From NCBI GenBank assembly GCA_023442775.1, contig JAEZXH010000004.1, positions 1-64,000 on the forward strand: a stretch of 64,000 nt of DNA. The letters run 5' to 3'. The translations under genes were made by a program, and so were the position numbers. This DNA is from Bacillota bacterium (GTDB lineage: Bacteria; Bacillota; Clostridia; Tissierellales; Peptoniphilaceae). Under the pieces are notes generated by a model that saw nothing but the letters and a program-made list of their open reading frames with translations, was not told the DNA's origin and ran no database searches. Shown one piece after another: positions 43,139-52,436 of the stretch (within the stretch, counting starts at the first letter, position 1; each line of letters starts with the position of its first letter).

Positions 43139-43158
43139 CACCGTCCTCGGTGCTTTTT
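43137..43158 (+). terminator. terminator of cbiMNQO-ybaK operon
   Basis: AGCACCG-TCCT-CGGTGCT then TTTTCTTT; begins in the ybaK stop codon. Confidence 0.85.
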
Positions 43159-43163
43159 CTTTG

Positions 43164-43300
43164 CAAAAAAAGAGAACCCAGAGAAATTCTCTGGGCCGCC
43201 CATGGAAAGGAGAGGTGTGGGCAAATCTCTTTGGTTTCGTGATGATGAGTACTCAACATGGTTGAGAAGGCTCGTTCTGGAGGAATCGTCTCTCAGAACC
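43164..43300 (-). ncRNA. candidate small RNA with C-rich anti-Shine-Dalgarno loops
   Basis: No annotated-type gene occupies this gap. On the minus strand the predicted start (about 43300) falls at the first base of a hairpin. H1 is GUUCUG/CAGAAC (43274-43299) with UUCCUC in its loop; H2 is CUCAAC-CAU-GUUGAG (43252-43266); H3 is GCCCA/UGGGC (43198-43222) with a 15-nt loop CACCUCUCCUUUCCA. H4 is a terminator CCCAGAGA/UCUCUGGG (43177-43195) followed by UUCUC and seven U. The H3 loop is complementary to the GGAAAGGAG-type ribosome sites common here. Could also be the 3' UTR of the ABC-F gene. Confidence 0.55.
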
Positions 43301-43306
43301 ATCTCT

Positions 43307-43315
43307 AGAATACCA
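43307..43315 (-). promoter_or_regulatory. extended -10 promoter for the candidate sRNA
   Basis: Minus strand TGG-TATTCT, seven bases upstream of hairpin H1. Confidence 0.5.
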
Positions 43316-43365
43316 CGGCCGCTTTCATCATTGTCTTAAGATATGGTGAACTTTTTTTGAAAAAC

Positions 43366-44949
43366 CTAGGCATTCTTGTAGTAGGTGTCGATGTAGTCGT
43401 CGTAGCTCATGGTGCGATCGCGGAAGGTGCCATCGGGGAAGATTTCGATGATGCGATTGGCGATGGTCTCAATGAACTGGTGGTCCTTCGAGGTGAAGAG
43501 GACGTTGCCCTTAAAGGCGGTGAGACCATTGTTGACGGCGGTGATGCTCTCGAGATCTAGGTGGTTCGTGGGCTGGTCGAAGATGAGGACGTTCGCCGGG
43601 GTGAGCATCATCTTGGAAAACATCATGCGCACCCTTTCGCCTCCCGAGAGGACGGAAGCCTTCTTCAGGGCTTCGTCGCCGGAGAAGAGCATCTTTCCGA
43701 GAAAGCCCCGGAGGTAGATTTCGCTCTGCTCCTCGGAGAACTGGCGCATCCAGTCCACGAGGGAGAGGTCGACGCCGTCAAAGTAGGCGCTGTTGTCCTT
43801 GGGGAAGTAGGTGTGGGTGATGGTCTGGCCCCAGGTAAAGGTCCCTCCGTCAGCATCTCTGTCTCCTTCGAGGATGTCAAAGAGGGCGCTGATGGCGAGT
43901 TCGTTGCCGATGAAGGCAATCTTCTCGTCGTGGTTGACTCGGAAGGTGAGGTCCTTGAAGAGGCCCTCAGCACAGAGGTTTTCCACGTTTAAGATTTCAT
44001 TTCCCGGCTCCCGCGAGAGGGTGAATCCCACGAAGGGATAGCGGCGGGAGGAGGGCTTGATGTCGTCGAGGGTAATCTTGTCGAGGAGCTTCTTTCGGCT
44101 CGTGGCCTGACGGCTCTTGGACTTGTTGGCGGAGAACTTGGCGATGAAGGCTTGAAGTTCTTTGATTTTTTCTTCCTTCTTCTTGTTCTGGTCCTTGGCC
44201 ATTTGGAGAGCCAATTGACTCGATTCGTACCAGAAGTCGTAGTTCCCGACGAAGAGGCTAATCTTTCCAAAGTCGATGTCCACCATGTGGGTACAGACGT
44301 TGTTGAGGAAGTACCGGTCGTGGCTGACGACGATGACGACCCCTTCAAAGTCGGCGAGGAAGTCTTCGAGCCACAAGATGGCGTGTAGATCCAAGCCGTT
44401 GGTGGGCTCGTCCAAGAGGAGAACGTCGGGGCTTCCAAAGAGGGCCTGGGCGAGGAGGACCTTCACCTTGTCCGATTCGATGAGCTCTGCCATTTTCTTC
44501 CCGTGCTCTTCGGTGCCGATGCCAAGGCCTTGGAGGAGGGAAGAGGCTTCGGCCTCCGCTTCCCAGCCGCCCATTTCTGCAAATTCTGCCTCGAGTTCTG
44601 CGGCGCGCATCCCGTCTTCGTCGGAGAAATCGGGTTTCATGTAGATGGCGTCTTTTTCCCGCATGACTTCCACGAGGCGACGGTTCCCGAGGAGCACCGT
44701 ATCGAGGACGGTTTCGTCGTCGTAGGCGAAGTGGTTTTGCTCGAGTTTTGAGAGGCGGGCGTTCTTCTTGAGGGAGACGTGGCCCGTCGAGGGCTCCTTT
44801 TCTCCGGCGAGAATCTTTAAGAAGGTGGATTTTCCAGCGCCGTTGGCCCCGATGATGCCGTAGCAATTGCCCGGGGTAAAGAGAAGGTTGGCTTCATTAA
44901 AAAGGACTTTATCTGGAAAGATGACACTGACGTCGGTGACTTGCAGCAT
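43366..44949 (-). CDS. ABC-F family ATPase (YkpA/YbiT group)
   Basis: 527 residues, two ABC domains and no membrane part. First domain: Walker A GANGAGKST, Walker B VLLLDEPTNGLDL. The second has a degenerate Walker A (IGNELAIS), signature LSGGERVR and Walker B LIFDQPTNHLDLES, both usual in this subgroup. The linker (about 240-310) is Lys/Gln-rich. ABC-F proteins act on the ribosomal E site (translation factors or antibiotic protection). No strong terminator directly follows, so transcripts may enter the candidate sRNA. Confidence 0.92.
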   Translation of the reverse strand: MLQVTDVSVIFPDKVLFNEANLLFTPGNCYGIIGANGAGKSTFLKILAGEKEPSTGHVSLKKNARLSKLEQNHFAYDDETVLDTVLLGNRRLVEVMREKDAIYMKPDFSDEDGMRAAELEAEFAEMGGWEAEAEASSLLQGLGIGTEEHGKKMAELIESDKVKVLLAQALFGSPDVLLLDEPTNGLDLHAILWLEDFLADFEGVVIVVSHDRYFLNNVCTHMVDIDFGKISLFVGNYDFWYESSQLALQMAKDQNKKKEEKIKELQAFIAKFSANKSKSRQATSRKKLLDKITLDDIKPSSRRYPFVGFTLSREPGNEILNVENLCAEGLFKDLTFRVNHDEKIAFIGNELAISALFDILEGDRDADGGTFTWGQTITHTYFPKDNSAYFDGVDLSLVDWMRQFSEEQSEIYLRGFLGKMLFSGDEALKKASVLSGGERVRMMFSKMMLTPANVLIFDQPTNHLDLESITAVNNGLTAFKGNVLFTSKDHQFIETIANRIIEIFPDGTFRDRTMSYDDYIDTYYKNA

Positions 44950-44984
44950 GCGTTCTCCTTTCGGTTCAATGGTTGGTCGTTGTC

Positions 44985-44993
44985 ATTATATCA
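44985..44993 (-). promoter_or_regulatory. extended -10 promoter for ABC-F gene
   Basis: Minus strand TGA-TATAAT, 36 bp upstream of the start. Confidence 0.55.
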
Positions 44994-45011
44994 CGCCCTC
45001 TTGGGATGGGG

Positions 45012-45017
45012 TATAAT
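45012..45017 (+). promoter_or_regulatory. -10 element for ATP-grasp gene
   Basis: TATAAT, 18 bp before the ATG, divergent from the ABC-F promoter; -35 unclear. Confidence 0.5.
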
Positions 45018-45034
45018 AGAGAAGAGGTGATACG

Positions 45035-46231
45035 ATGAAACACAAGGCACTGGTCCTTGGGACGAATTATTACATTGGACTTTCCGTGGCGCGCTCTCTC
45101 GGGAGAAAAGGGGTCTACGTCATCAGTGTGGATCACGACGAACCAAATCCCTACGGCAGAAGCCGCTACGTCAAGGAGGCCCTCATCGGGCCCCACTATC
45201 GGCGCCAAGAAGAAGACTATCTGAAATTTCTCTTGGACCTCGCCTCTCGGGAAGAGGAGAAGATGGTCCTCTTTCCCACGGCGGACCCCTACGTGGAGTT
45301 CGTGGACAGAAACTTCGAGGCATTGAAGGAACACTTCCTCTTTCCCCAACGGGAACAGGGGCTCTTGACGGGGCTGATGGATAAGTCCACCCTGTTGCGC
45401 TACACCAAGGCCCAAGGAGTGCGCACCCCCGAGCAGATCGATGGGGAAGAGGTGGATCTTGTCGAGCGGGTGCGAGAAGAGATTGGGTATCCCTGTATCT
45501 TAAAGCCGAAGGACAGCCCGAGCTTTGTGAAGGCCTACCGGCGAAAGGTCTATCGGGTGGAGACCGAGGAGGAGCTCAAGGACCTCGTCGCCATGTGTCG
45601 CCGCGACGGCCACGGCATCTTTATCCAGCGCATCATCCCCGGCCCCGAGACGAATTGCTACTGCTACGACGCTTATCTCAATCAAGAGGGGAAGGTGGTC
45701 TGTGAGACGAGTGCCTACAAGATTCGTCAGTGGCCTCCCCACTTTGGGGCCTCGACCTTGACCCAACAGAAGTGGATCCCCGAACTCGAGGCCTTCTGCA
45801 AGCCCTTCCTCGAGGGCATTGGCTTCCGAGGGTTTGTAGAGATTGAGCTAAAGCGCGATGAATTCACGGGAGAGATCTACCTCATCGAGGTCAACGTCCG
45901 CTACATCAACTTCACGGAGATGCTCGTGGACATCGGCATGGACCCGCCGTACCGCACCTATCGGGAGATGACGGGAGAGCATCTCACCTACGAGGACTTC
46001 CGAAAGGACTTCCACGTCAAGTGGCGCTATCTCTTGGAGGATATCTCGGCGAAGCGGGCCTACAGGAGAGAAGGATACTCTGCCGCAGAGCTCCGCGCCC
46101 AGGAGAAGGGGGACCGGATCGTGCCCTCCACCTTTGCTTGGGACGACCCATGGCCGGGCACCCGCTATGCCATCTACCACGTGGTGAAGGCATTAAAGCG
46201 CAGGGTCCTTCGGTTGCGAAAGGGAAATTGA
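45035..46231 (+). CDS. ATP-grasp carboxylate-amine ligase
   Basis: 398 residues. An N-terminal Rossmann-like pre-ATP-grasp domain (ALVLGTNYYIGLSVARSLG) is followed by an ATP-grasp domain (YPCILKPKDSP, FIQRIIPGPETN, GFVEIELKRDEFTGEIYLIEVNVRYI with metal-binding Glu and Asn). It should join a carboxylate to an amine using ATP. Closest general resemblance is to D-aspartate ligase/PylC-like ligases; a role in peptidoglycan cross-bridge synthesis is possible but not shown. Single gene with its own -10. Confidence 0.8.
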   Translation: MKHKALVLGTNYYIGLSVARSLGRKGVYVISVDHDEPNPYGRSRYVKEALIGPHYRRQEEDYLKFLLDLASREEEKMVLFPTADPYVEFVDRNFEALKEHFLFPQREQGLLTGLMDKSTLLRYTKAQGVRTPEQIDGEEVDLVERVREEIGYPCILKPKDSPSFVKAYRRKVYRVETEEELKDLVAMCRRDGHGIFIQRIIPGPETNCYCYDAYLNQEGKVVCETSAYKIRQWPPHFGASTLTQQKWIPELEAFCKPFLEGIGFRGFVEIELKRDEFTGEIYLIEVNVRYINFTEMLVDIGMDPPYRTYREMTGEHLTYEDFRKDFHVKWRYLLEDISAKRAYRREGYSAAELRAQEKGDRIVPSTFAWDDPWPGTRYAIYHVVKALKRRVLRLRKGN

Positions 46232-46233
46232 AT

Positions 46234-46261
46234 TTGCCCGAATCCCGGAATGTGCTACAAT
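46234..46261 (+). promoter_or_regulatory. promoter of yybS-gdpP-rplI-dnaB
   Basis: TTGCCC (46234-46239), 16-bp spacer, TGC-TACAAT (-10 at 46256-46261). Confidence 0.7.
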
Positions 46262-46292
46262 AAGGGGAAGACAAATTCTGTGAGGTGAGTAT

Positions 46293-47201
46293 TTGAAAGA
46301 ACGTCAACTGGGGCTGTTGCCCCTGGTTTTGAAGGCGAGTTTCGTGGTGATGCTCGGATTCTTTTTCCCCATCGCCTACGTCCTTTTGCCCGTATTTTTT
46401 CTCACAGAGGCGGTGGCCCAGGGCCTCGGAAAGGTCCTTTTGTGTTTCCTCGCTCTCTGTGGGGTGTTGGCTCTTCTGAGTCCACTCTTAGGTCTGGGGG
46501 TCCTCACCCTCTTTGGACCACTCCTTTTGATTTTGCACTACGGATTTGTGAGCCGGGCCTCTTGGGATCGCAACGTCCTCTTTGGGACGGTGGTGGTCTT
46601 TCTCTCGATGATGGTGCTGCTCATTAGTCGCGGAGCCATCAGCCATCTTCAAGACCCAGAGTTTCCCGCCCAAATCGCAAAGCTCCAAGAACAGGCCCTC
46701 ATCCAAGTGGGGATGCAAGGGGAGAGTTTGCAAAGTTATGTCGAGGCATTGCCGAGCCTTCTCTCGGAGATGATTGGCCTCTTGCCCGCTCTTCTTCTCA
46801 TTGCAAGTCTTGTCCTCTCCTACGCCACCTGTGCCCTGGCGGGGCGGAGTCTGCGAAGCCGAGGCATTCACGTCGGCTTTCCGGGAAGCCTCTCGAGTCT
46901 ACGACTCCCCGAGGGGCTCTTCCTCGTCCTCTTCCTCGTCCTTGGAATCACCATGCTCTTTCCCCGAGCTGTGGCGCCGGTGGAGAGTCTTCTCATGGAA
47001 AACGGACAGCTCCTCGTGGGCTTTCTCTTCTTCGTCGGAGGCCTCGGGTTTATGAGCTATCTTCTCGAGCGGTGGAAGATGCCCTCCTTTGTGAGGAATG
47101 TCTTTCTCGTCGCCATGGTGGTCCTGCCCTTTTTCCGTGGATTTCTCCTGACCGTTGGACTCATTGACTACGCCTTAAACATCAGGCGCCTTGGTCACTA
47201 G
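46293..47201 (+). CDS. yybS: YybS family membrane protein (DUF2232)
   Basis: 302 residues from TTG 46293 (GAGGTG upstream). About eight helices, with an amphipathic stretch (about 110-145) between the two halves. Matches the DUF2232/YybS family by topology and by its place immediately before gdpP-rplI-dnaB, as in B. subtilis yybS-yybT-rplI. Function unknown. Confidence 0.8.
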   Translation: MKERQLGLLPLVLKASFVVMLGFFFPIAYVLLPVFFLTEAVAQGLGKVLLCFLALCGVLALLSPLLGLGVLTLFGPLLLILHYGFVSRASWDRNVLFGTVVVFLSMMVLLISRGAISHLQDPEFPAQIAKLQEQALIQVGMQGESLQSYVEALPSLLSEMIGLLPALLLIASLVLSYATCALAGRSLRSRGIHVGFPGSLSSLRLPEGLFLVLFLVLGITMLFPRAVAPVESLLMENGQLLVGFLFFVGGLGFMSYLLERWKMPSFVRNVFLVAMVVLPFFRGFLLTVGLIDYALNIRRLGH

Positions 47202-47212
47202 AAGGGAGTTCT

Positions 47213-49246
47213 ATGAAAGAATCGCATCAACAACAAAGTGAAGGGATTCCTCTGAGAGGAGAGGAGGCGTTTAAGGAGAGTGTGAACTGGTCGGAAGTCG
47301 GGGTCAGCCTCGCCGTCGTCGCCCTCTTAAGCGTCCTCCTTGCCTTCTATCGGTGGAAGATGGCCCTCTTGGGCATCCTGGGACTTCTCCTCATCTGGCA
47401 AGTGGCCCGGGTCTTTGCAAAGAGGCGTCACGAGGCCTTTGTCTCCTATGTGGAGGGGATGGGAGAAGACCTGTCCCAGGCGACGAAACACGCCATTTTC
47501 CACATGCCCTTCCCCTTGGTCCTCTGTGATGACGAGGGAAACATCTCCTGGTACAACACGAGTTTTTCCGATCTCTTCGAGGACCAAAATCTTCTCCACG
47601 TCAACCTTCAGCGCCTCTTGGGTCGCCCCTTGGCCCTGGAGGAGGGACAGGAGGAAGTCGCCCTCGAGGGGAAGGTCTATCGCCTCTATAAGAACCTTCT
47701 CGACACGTCGAAGACCACCTCGGGCATCGACAAGACCCTCATGATGTACTGGGTGGACATCACCGACGAGACCCAGCTGGAAGAGGCCTATCGCCTGAGT
47801 CAACCCGTGGTGGCCCTCGTAGAGGTGGACAACTTCGACGAGGCCATGGACACAGTGGAGACCGGGAGAGAACCCATGGTCCAAGGGGCCTTGGATTCAA
47901 CGATTACCGAGTTCTTCCTCTCTGCGGGTGCCCTGGCGCGGAAGGTCTCCGACGACACCTACCTCGCCGTCATGAGCTGCGCCACCTTTGAGCAGCTCCG
48001 TCAACGCCGCTTCGCCGTCCTCGATGCGGTGCGCCAAATCGAGGCGGGAAACGCCATCCCCCTCTCCCTCTCCATTGGGATCTCCTCGCCGGGACTGGGC
48101 CTTAAAGAGGCCTATGAAGAGGCGGACACCTGTCTCGACGTGGCCCTAGGTCGTGGAGGAGACCAGGCGGTGGTGCGGGTGGAGGACACCTACGAGTTCT
48201 TCGGAGGAAAGTCCAAAGCGGCGGAGAAGCGCAACAAGGTCAAAGCCCGGGTCCTTGGAGGGGCCCTTCGCCAACTCATCGACAAGAGTTCCGAGGTCTT
48301 CGTCCTGCCTCACAAAAACGCGGACATGGACGCCATTGGCGCCGCCGTCGGGGTGTTGCGCGCCGTGGAGAATCGCCACCGCGAGGGCTACCTCGTCTTA
48401 AACGCCTCGAACCCGAGTATTGACAACCTCATCGAACGGATGAAGGCGGAAGAGCCACAGATGTACGAGCGGGTCATCACCGGCGCCGAGGCCATGGAGC
48501 GCCTCAGTGCCACGAGTCTTGTCATCTTGGTGGACAACCACAAGCCCTCCTTTGCGGAACATCCGCCCCTGGTAGAAGCGGCGCGCTCCATCGTGGTCAT
48601 CGACCACCACCGCCGCGGCACCGAGTTCGTCAATAACCCGGTCCTCACCTATGTGGAACCCTACGCCTCCTCCACCTGCGAGTTGGTGACGGAGATGCTC
48701 AGCTACATGGACGACGATCTCCATCTCACTGACTTCGAGGCCGATGCCCTCATGAGCGGCATCGCCGTGGATACGAAGAACTTCTCCTTCCACACCGGGG
48801 TCCGCACCTTTGAAGCGGCGTCGACGCTTCGGAGAAACGGCGCCGACATGGGCCGGGTCAAGGCCCTCTTCGAAGACGACTACGACACGATTCTCGCCCG
48901 GGCGGAGGTGGTGAAGAACACGAAGATTTACTTCAATGACATCGCCATCTCCACCCTCGACAAGGATGCGAAGAATTCCATCCTCGTCGCCGCCCAAGCC
49001 GCCGACGAACTCTTGGACATCCACGGCATTCGGGCGAGTTTTGTCCTCACCCGTCGCCCGGGGGCCATCCACATCTCGGGGCGCAGCCTCGGGGACATCT
49101 CCGTCCAGCTGATTCTCGAAAAGATCGGCGGCGGTGGGCACCTCAACATGGCCGGGGCACAGATTGCCACCGACTCCTTGGAAGAGGCCCAAGAAAAACT
49201 CCTAGAAGCCATTTCCCAGTATCTAGAGGAAGGAGAACAACCATGA
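47213..49246 (+). CDS. gdpP: c-di-AMP phosphodiesterase GdpP
   Basis: 677 residues. Two N-terminal helices (about 24-63), PAS-like domain ([13 protein letters not shown]), degenerate GGDEF domain (about 195-325), then the DHH/DHHA1 phosphodiesterase: [29 protein letters not shown] and [12 protein letters not shown]. Breaks c-di-AMP to pApA at the membrane. The c-di-AMP receptor DarA is encoded at 17108. Overlaps rplI by 4 bp. Confidence 0.96.
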   Translation: MKESHQQQSEGIPLRGEEAFKESVNWSEVGVSLAVVALLSVLLAFYRWKMALLGILGLLLIWQVARVFAKRRHEAFVSYVEGMGEDLSQATKHAIFHMPFPLVLCDDEGNISWYNTSFSDLFEDQNLLHVNLQRLLGRPLALEEGQEEVALEGKVYRLYKNLLDTSKTTSGIDKTLMMYWVDITDETQLEEAYRLSQPVVALVEVDNFDEAMDTVETGREPMVQGALDSTITEFFLSAGALARKVSDDTYLAVMSCATFEQLRQRRFAVLDAVRQIEAGNAIPLSLSIGISSPGLGLKEAYEEADTCLDVALGRGGDQAVVRVEDTYEFFGGKSKAAEKRNKVKARVLGGALRQLIDKSSEVFVLPHKNADMDAIGAAVGVLRAVENRHREGYLVLNASNPSIDNLIERMKAEEPQMYERVITGAEAMERLSATSLVILVDNHKPSFAEHPPLVEAARSIVVIDHHRRGTEFVNNPVLTYVEPYASSTCELVTEMLSYMDDDLHLTDFEADALMSGIAVDTKNFSFHTGVRTFEAASTLRRNGADMGRVKALFEDDYDTILARAEVVKNTKIYFNDIAISTLDKDAKNSILVAAQAADELLDIHGIRASFVLTRRPGAIHISGRSLGDISVQLILEKIGGGGHLNMAGAQIATDSLEEAQEKLLEAISQYLEEGEQP

Positions 49247-49686
49247 AAATCATTCTCTTAAAAGACGTGAAGAGCCTCGGAAAGGCCGGGGACCTGGTGG
49301 AGGCCAGCGACGGCTACGCACGCAACTTCCTCTTCCCGAAGAAGGCGGCGATTGAAGCCACCGACGACAACCTCGCCTCGTGGAAGGAACAAAAGGCCAA
49401 GGAGGCAGAGGAAGAGGCGAAGAACCGCGCCGCAGCAGAGGAGCTCAAGAAGAAACTCGAGTCCATGACCTTGACCATCTCTGCGAAGGGGGGAGAGGGG
49501 GGACGCCTCTTTGGTGCCGTCACCTCCAAGGACATTGCCGACGCCCTGAAAAAGGAAAAGCTCACCGTGGACAAGAAGCGCATCGAACTGAAGGAAAACA
49601 TCAAAGAGGCGGGGATGATCACCGTTCCCGTCCGGGTCTATCCGGAGATTGTGGCAAAGCTCAAGGTCTCCGTCGAACTGGCGTAA
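49243..49686 (+). CDS. rplI: 50S ribosomal protein L9
   Basis: 147 residues, complete. N-terminal RNA-binding domain [34 protein letters not shown] sequence, long central helix ([24 protein letters not shown]) and C-terminal domain with [27 protein letters not shown]. Overlaps gdpP by ATGA and abuts dnaB. Confidence 0.98.
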   Translation: MKIILLKDVKSLGKAGDLVEASDGYARNFLFPKKAAIEATDDNLASWKEQKAKEAEEEAKNRAAAEELKKKLESMTLTISAKGGEGGRLFGAVTSKDIADALKKEKLTVDKKRIELKENIKEAGMITVPVRVYPEIVAKLKVSVELA

Positions 49687-51045
49687 ATGGACGCCCTCGA
49701 AGGGCGCCTGCCCCCCTATGACGACGAGGCGGAGGTGGCGGTCTTAGGAGCGATGATGCTCTCCAAAGACGCCCTCACCATCGCCTTGGAACTGTTGGAA
49801 GAGGACTGTTTCTACCGCCCGGCCCACGGCCTCATCTTTCGCGCCATGGGAAACCTCTACCGCGCCAGTGAGCCCGCGGACCTCGTCACCGTCGCCGATC
49901 GTCTGACGAAGGACCAGCACCTGGAGGACGTCGGGGGCGCGAGTTATCTCGCCTCTCTCTCCACCGCCGTGGTCACCACTTCAAACGTCGAGCACTACTG
50001 CAACATCTTACGGGACAAACGGACTCTGCGCCGCCTCATCGAGGCCTCCAATGACCTCATCGACACCTGCTACCGCCAAGAGGGGGATGTGGGGGCTATC
50101 GTCGAGCGGGCGGAAAAGTCCATCTTCGACATCACCCAAAACACCCAGATGGGCGGCCTCGTCCCCTTGCAGGATATTCTCTACGACACCTTCTCCGCCA
50201 TTCAGGAGCGGGCGAAGAATCAAGGGGGACTCACGGGACTCACCACGGGATTTTCCGACTTGGACCGAAAACTCTCCGGGCTTCAGAAGTCGGATCTCAT
50301 CCTCCTCGCCGCCCGTCCCTCTATGGGAAAGACCGCCCTTATGGTCAACATCGCCACCAACGCCGCCCTCCGCGCCAAGGCCTCGGTAGCCATGTTCTCC
50401 CTGGAAATGAGCCGGGACCAACTCGTCCAGCGGATCATCTCCAGCAACGCCCACGTGGACATGCAGGAGATCATCAGCGGCAAGCTCGCCGACGAGAACT
50501 GGATGCGGGTCATTGAAGCCATGGAAATCCTTCGAGGGATGCACATCGAAATCGATGACACCCCGGGGATTACTCCATTGGAACTCAAGGCGAAGTGTCG
50601 GCGCATCAAGGAGCAAAAGGGACTCGACCTCATCGTCATCGACTACCTCCAGCTCATGCAGATGGGGACCCGCACCGAGAGCAGGCAACAGGAAATCTCC
50701 GCCATCTCCCGCTCTTTGAAGGCCATTGCCAAGGAACTCCACGTGCCGGTGTTGGCCCTCTCCCAGCTCTCCCGTGCCCCGGAGCTTCGCACGGACCACA
50801 GACCCATGCTCTCGGACCTGCGGGAGTCGGGGGCCATCGAGCAGGACGCCGACGTGGTCATGCTCCTCTATCGGGAGGATTACTACAACGAAGAGAGCGA
50901 GCGGAAAAACATTGCCGAGCTCATCGTGGCCAAGCATAGAAACGGCCCAACGGGGACGGTGGACCTCGGATTTCGCAAAGAATTCACGAAGTTTGTGGAC
51001 CTCACCACCCAAACTCCGCCGATGGAGAGAAAAAGCGACGCCTAG
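49687..51045 (+). CDS. dnaB: replicative DNA helicase DnaB
   Basis: 452 residues (called dnaC in B. subtilis). N-terminal DnaG-interacting domain (LPPYDDEAEVAVLGAMML), RecA-like ATPase with Walker A ARPSMGKTALM, FSLEMSRDQLVQR, VIDYLQLMQM and LSDLRESGAIEQDADVVMLLYREDYY. No intein. It starts at the base after the rplI stop with no separate RBS spacing, so it is probably coupled. Its TAG stop lies within the shared terminator and overlaps phoR by 4 bp. Confidence 0.98.
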   Translation: MDALEGRLPPYDDEAEVAVLGAMMLSKDALTIALELLEEDCFYRPAHGLIFRAMGNLYRASEPADLVTVADRLTKDQHLEDVGGASYLASLSTAVVTTSNVEHYCNILRDKRTLRRLIEASNDLIDTCYRQEGDVGAIVERAEKSIFDITQNTQMGGLVPLQDILYDTFSAIQERAKNQGGLTGLTTGFSDLDRKLSGLQKSDLILLAARPSMGKTALMVNIATNAALRAKASVAMFSLEMSRDQLVQRIISSNAHVDMQEIISGKLADENWMRVIEAMEILRGMHIEIDDTPGITPLELKAKCRRIKEQKGLDLIVIDYLQLMQMGTRTESRQQEISAISRSLKAIAKELHVPVLALSQLSRAPELRTDHRPMLSDLRESGAIEQDADVVMLLYREDYYNEESERKNIAELIVAKHRNGPTGTVDLGFRKEFTKFVDLTTQTPPMERKSDA

Positions 51046-51058
51046 GCGTCGCTTTTTT
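51030..51058. terminator. palindromic bidirectional terminator containing both stop codons
   Basis: AAAAAGCGACGCC-TA-GGCGTCGCTTTTTT. The central CCTAGG supplies TAG stops to dnaB (+) and phoR (-). Confidence 0.9.
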
Positions 51059-52436
51059 CGTGGAACTCACGGGGGAAGATGAGGGTGAAGGTGCTGCCCT
51101 CGCCGAGGTGACTCTTGACCACGACCCGCCCCTGATGGGCGGACATGGCGTGTTTGACGATGGAGAGGCCAAGCCCCGTCCCTCCCAGGTGACGGCTGTG
51201 GCTCTTCTCCACCCGGTAAAACCTCTCGAAGATGCGCTCGAGTTCTTCAGGGGCGATGCCATGACCTGTATCGGCAACGGAAAGATGTACTTCGCCTTTT
51301 TCTTCGCGAAGAGAAATCGAAAGGCTTCCACCTTCGACGTTGTAGGCGATGGCATTCTCCACGAGATTTTTGAGGGCAGTCTCTAAGAGGGGGCGAATCC
51401 CCGTCGCCATTACTGACGACGTCTTGCAGGTGAGGGTGAGACGACGCTCCTTCATCTCCTCTTCATAGGCACCCACCACGTCGTCGACGAGGGAGGAGAC
51501 ATCAAAGTGTTCCTTCGCCATATAGAGATCCCCTTCGTCGAGGCGGGTGAGGTAGAGGAGGTCGTCGATGAGTCGGCGCATGTGCTCTGAGGCATCGAGA
51601 ATTTTTTTCGCTGCACTGGGGACGTCGTTCTCCGGCAAAAGGCCTTGGCTCATAAGTTCCGCGTATCCAGAGATGACGTGGATCGGGCTCTTCAGTTCGT
51701 GGGAGACGTTGGAGGTAAACTCTCGGCGAAGGGCACTCATGTCCTCACGGGCGCGATTCTCGGAGAGAAGTAGGACCTGACGACCATCGGGGAGGGCGAT
51801 GGGTTGGATGCCCTCTTTTGGGAGGTTGTCGATGGGTTCCTTTTGCACATCTCTGGGATGGGCCCTGGGGTTTTGATAGAGGATGTCTCCCTTCTCATCG
51901 AGAAGAATTGCCGGGCATTCAAGGCCTTCTAGGAGGGGGAGAAGAACTTGCTCTGACGAGTCGTCTTTCGTGACGACTGGAAAGAGGCGGTGACGAAGAG
52001 AGAAGGCCCCAAGCCCCGCGAGGAGAAACAGGATGAGAAGGGGCTGGGTGTGCCCCAAGAGAAGGGCGAGCCCCCCGGGGTAGGAGGCGGAGAGGATGAT
52101 GGTTTGTCCGGCGGGGAGGTCTTTTGTCAAGTGATGAATCGGAGCGAAGGAAAGTCCGAGGGATCCTTCGCCAGGGTTTGTCGACTCCAAGGAGTCAAAG
52201 GAGAGATTCGCTCCTTCGAGGCGCAGGCGGACAGGGCGGGGCGTCTCGAAGACCTTCGAGAGGAAGGCTTCCTCGTGGGAGGCAACGAGAGTGGCTACGA
52301 GGTCTCCTTCGAAGCGGAGGTGTTCTTCCTGAATGTGGTGGAAATAGGAGGCGCTTCCCCAAGCGACGATTCCCGCGCTCAACAGTCCTACGAGGAGAAG
52401 CAGGGTAAGGGTAGAAAGGAGGGGACGGGGATTCAT
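51042..52436 (-). CDS. phoR: phosphate-type sensor histidine kinase
   Basis: 464 residues. Two helices flank an outside loop (about 33-130); PAS-like region (ECPAILLDEKGDILYQN); HisKA with phospho-His in VSHELKSPIHVISG; ATPase N-box LVENAIAYN, G1 VADTGHGIAPEE, G2 GGTGLGLSIVK. It should phosphorylate the adjacent PhoB. Overlaps phoB by 4 bp. Phosphate specificity is inferred from the pst operon upstream. Confidence 0.88.
   Translation of the reverse strand: MNPRPLLSTLTLLLLVGLLSAGIVAWGSASYFHHIQEEHLRFEGDLVATLVASHEEAFLSKVFETPRPVRLRLEGANLSFDSLESTNPGEGSLGLSFAPIHHLTKDLPAGQTIILSASYPGGLALLLGHTQPLLILFLLAGLGAFSLRHRLFPVVTKDDSSEQVLLPLLEGLECPAILLDEKGDILYQNPRAHPRDVQKEPIDNLPKEGIQPIALPDGRQVLLLSENRAREDMSALRREFTSNVSHELKSPIHVISGYAELMSQGLLPENDVPSAAKKILDASEHMRRLIDDLLYLTRLDEGDLYMAKEHFDVSSLVDDVVGAYEEEMKERRLTLTCKTSSVMATGIRPLLETALKNLVENAIAYNVEGGSLSISLREEKGEVHLSVADTGHGIAPEELERIFERFYRVEKSHSRHLGGTGLGLSIVKHAMSAHQGRVVVKSHLGEGSTFTLIFPREFHEKSDA

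Noticed and set aside
43200..43341. Plus-strand 40-codon frame starting at a GTG near 43217 after GGAAAGGAGAGG
   Set aside because: No plus-strand promoter, poor start spacing, and low-quality composition; the same bases are better explained as the H3 loop of a minus-strand RNA.
43366..44949. Degenerate second Walker A in the ABC-F protein as a sign of inactivation
   Set aside because: As far as I recall, the YkpA-type subgroup carries this changed loop normally; the rest of the domain is intact.
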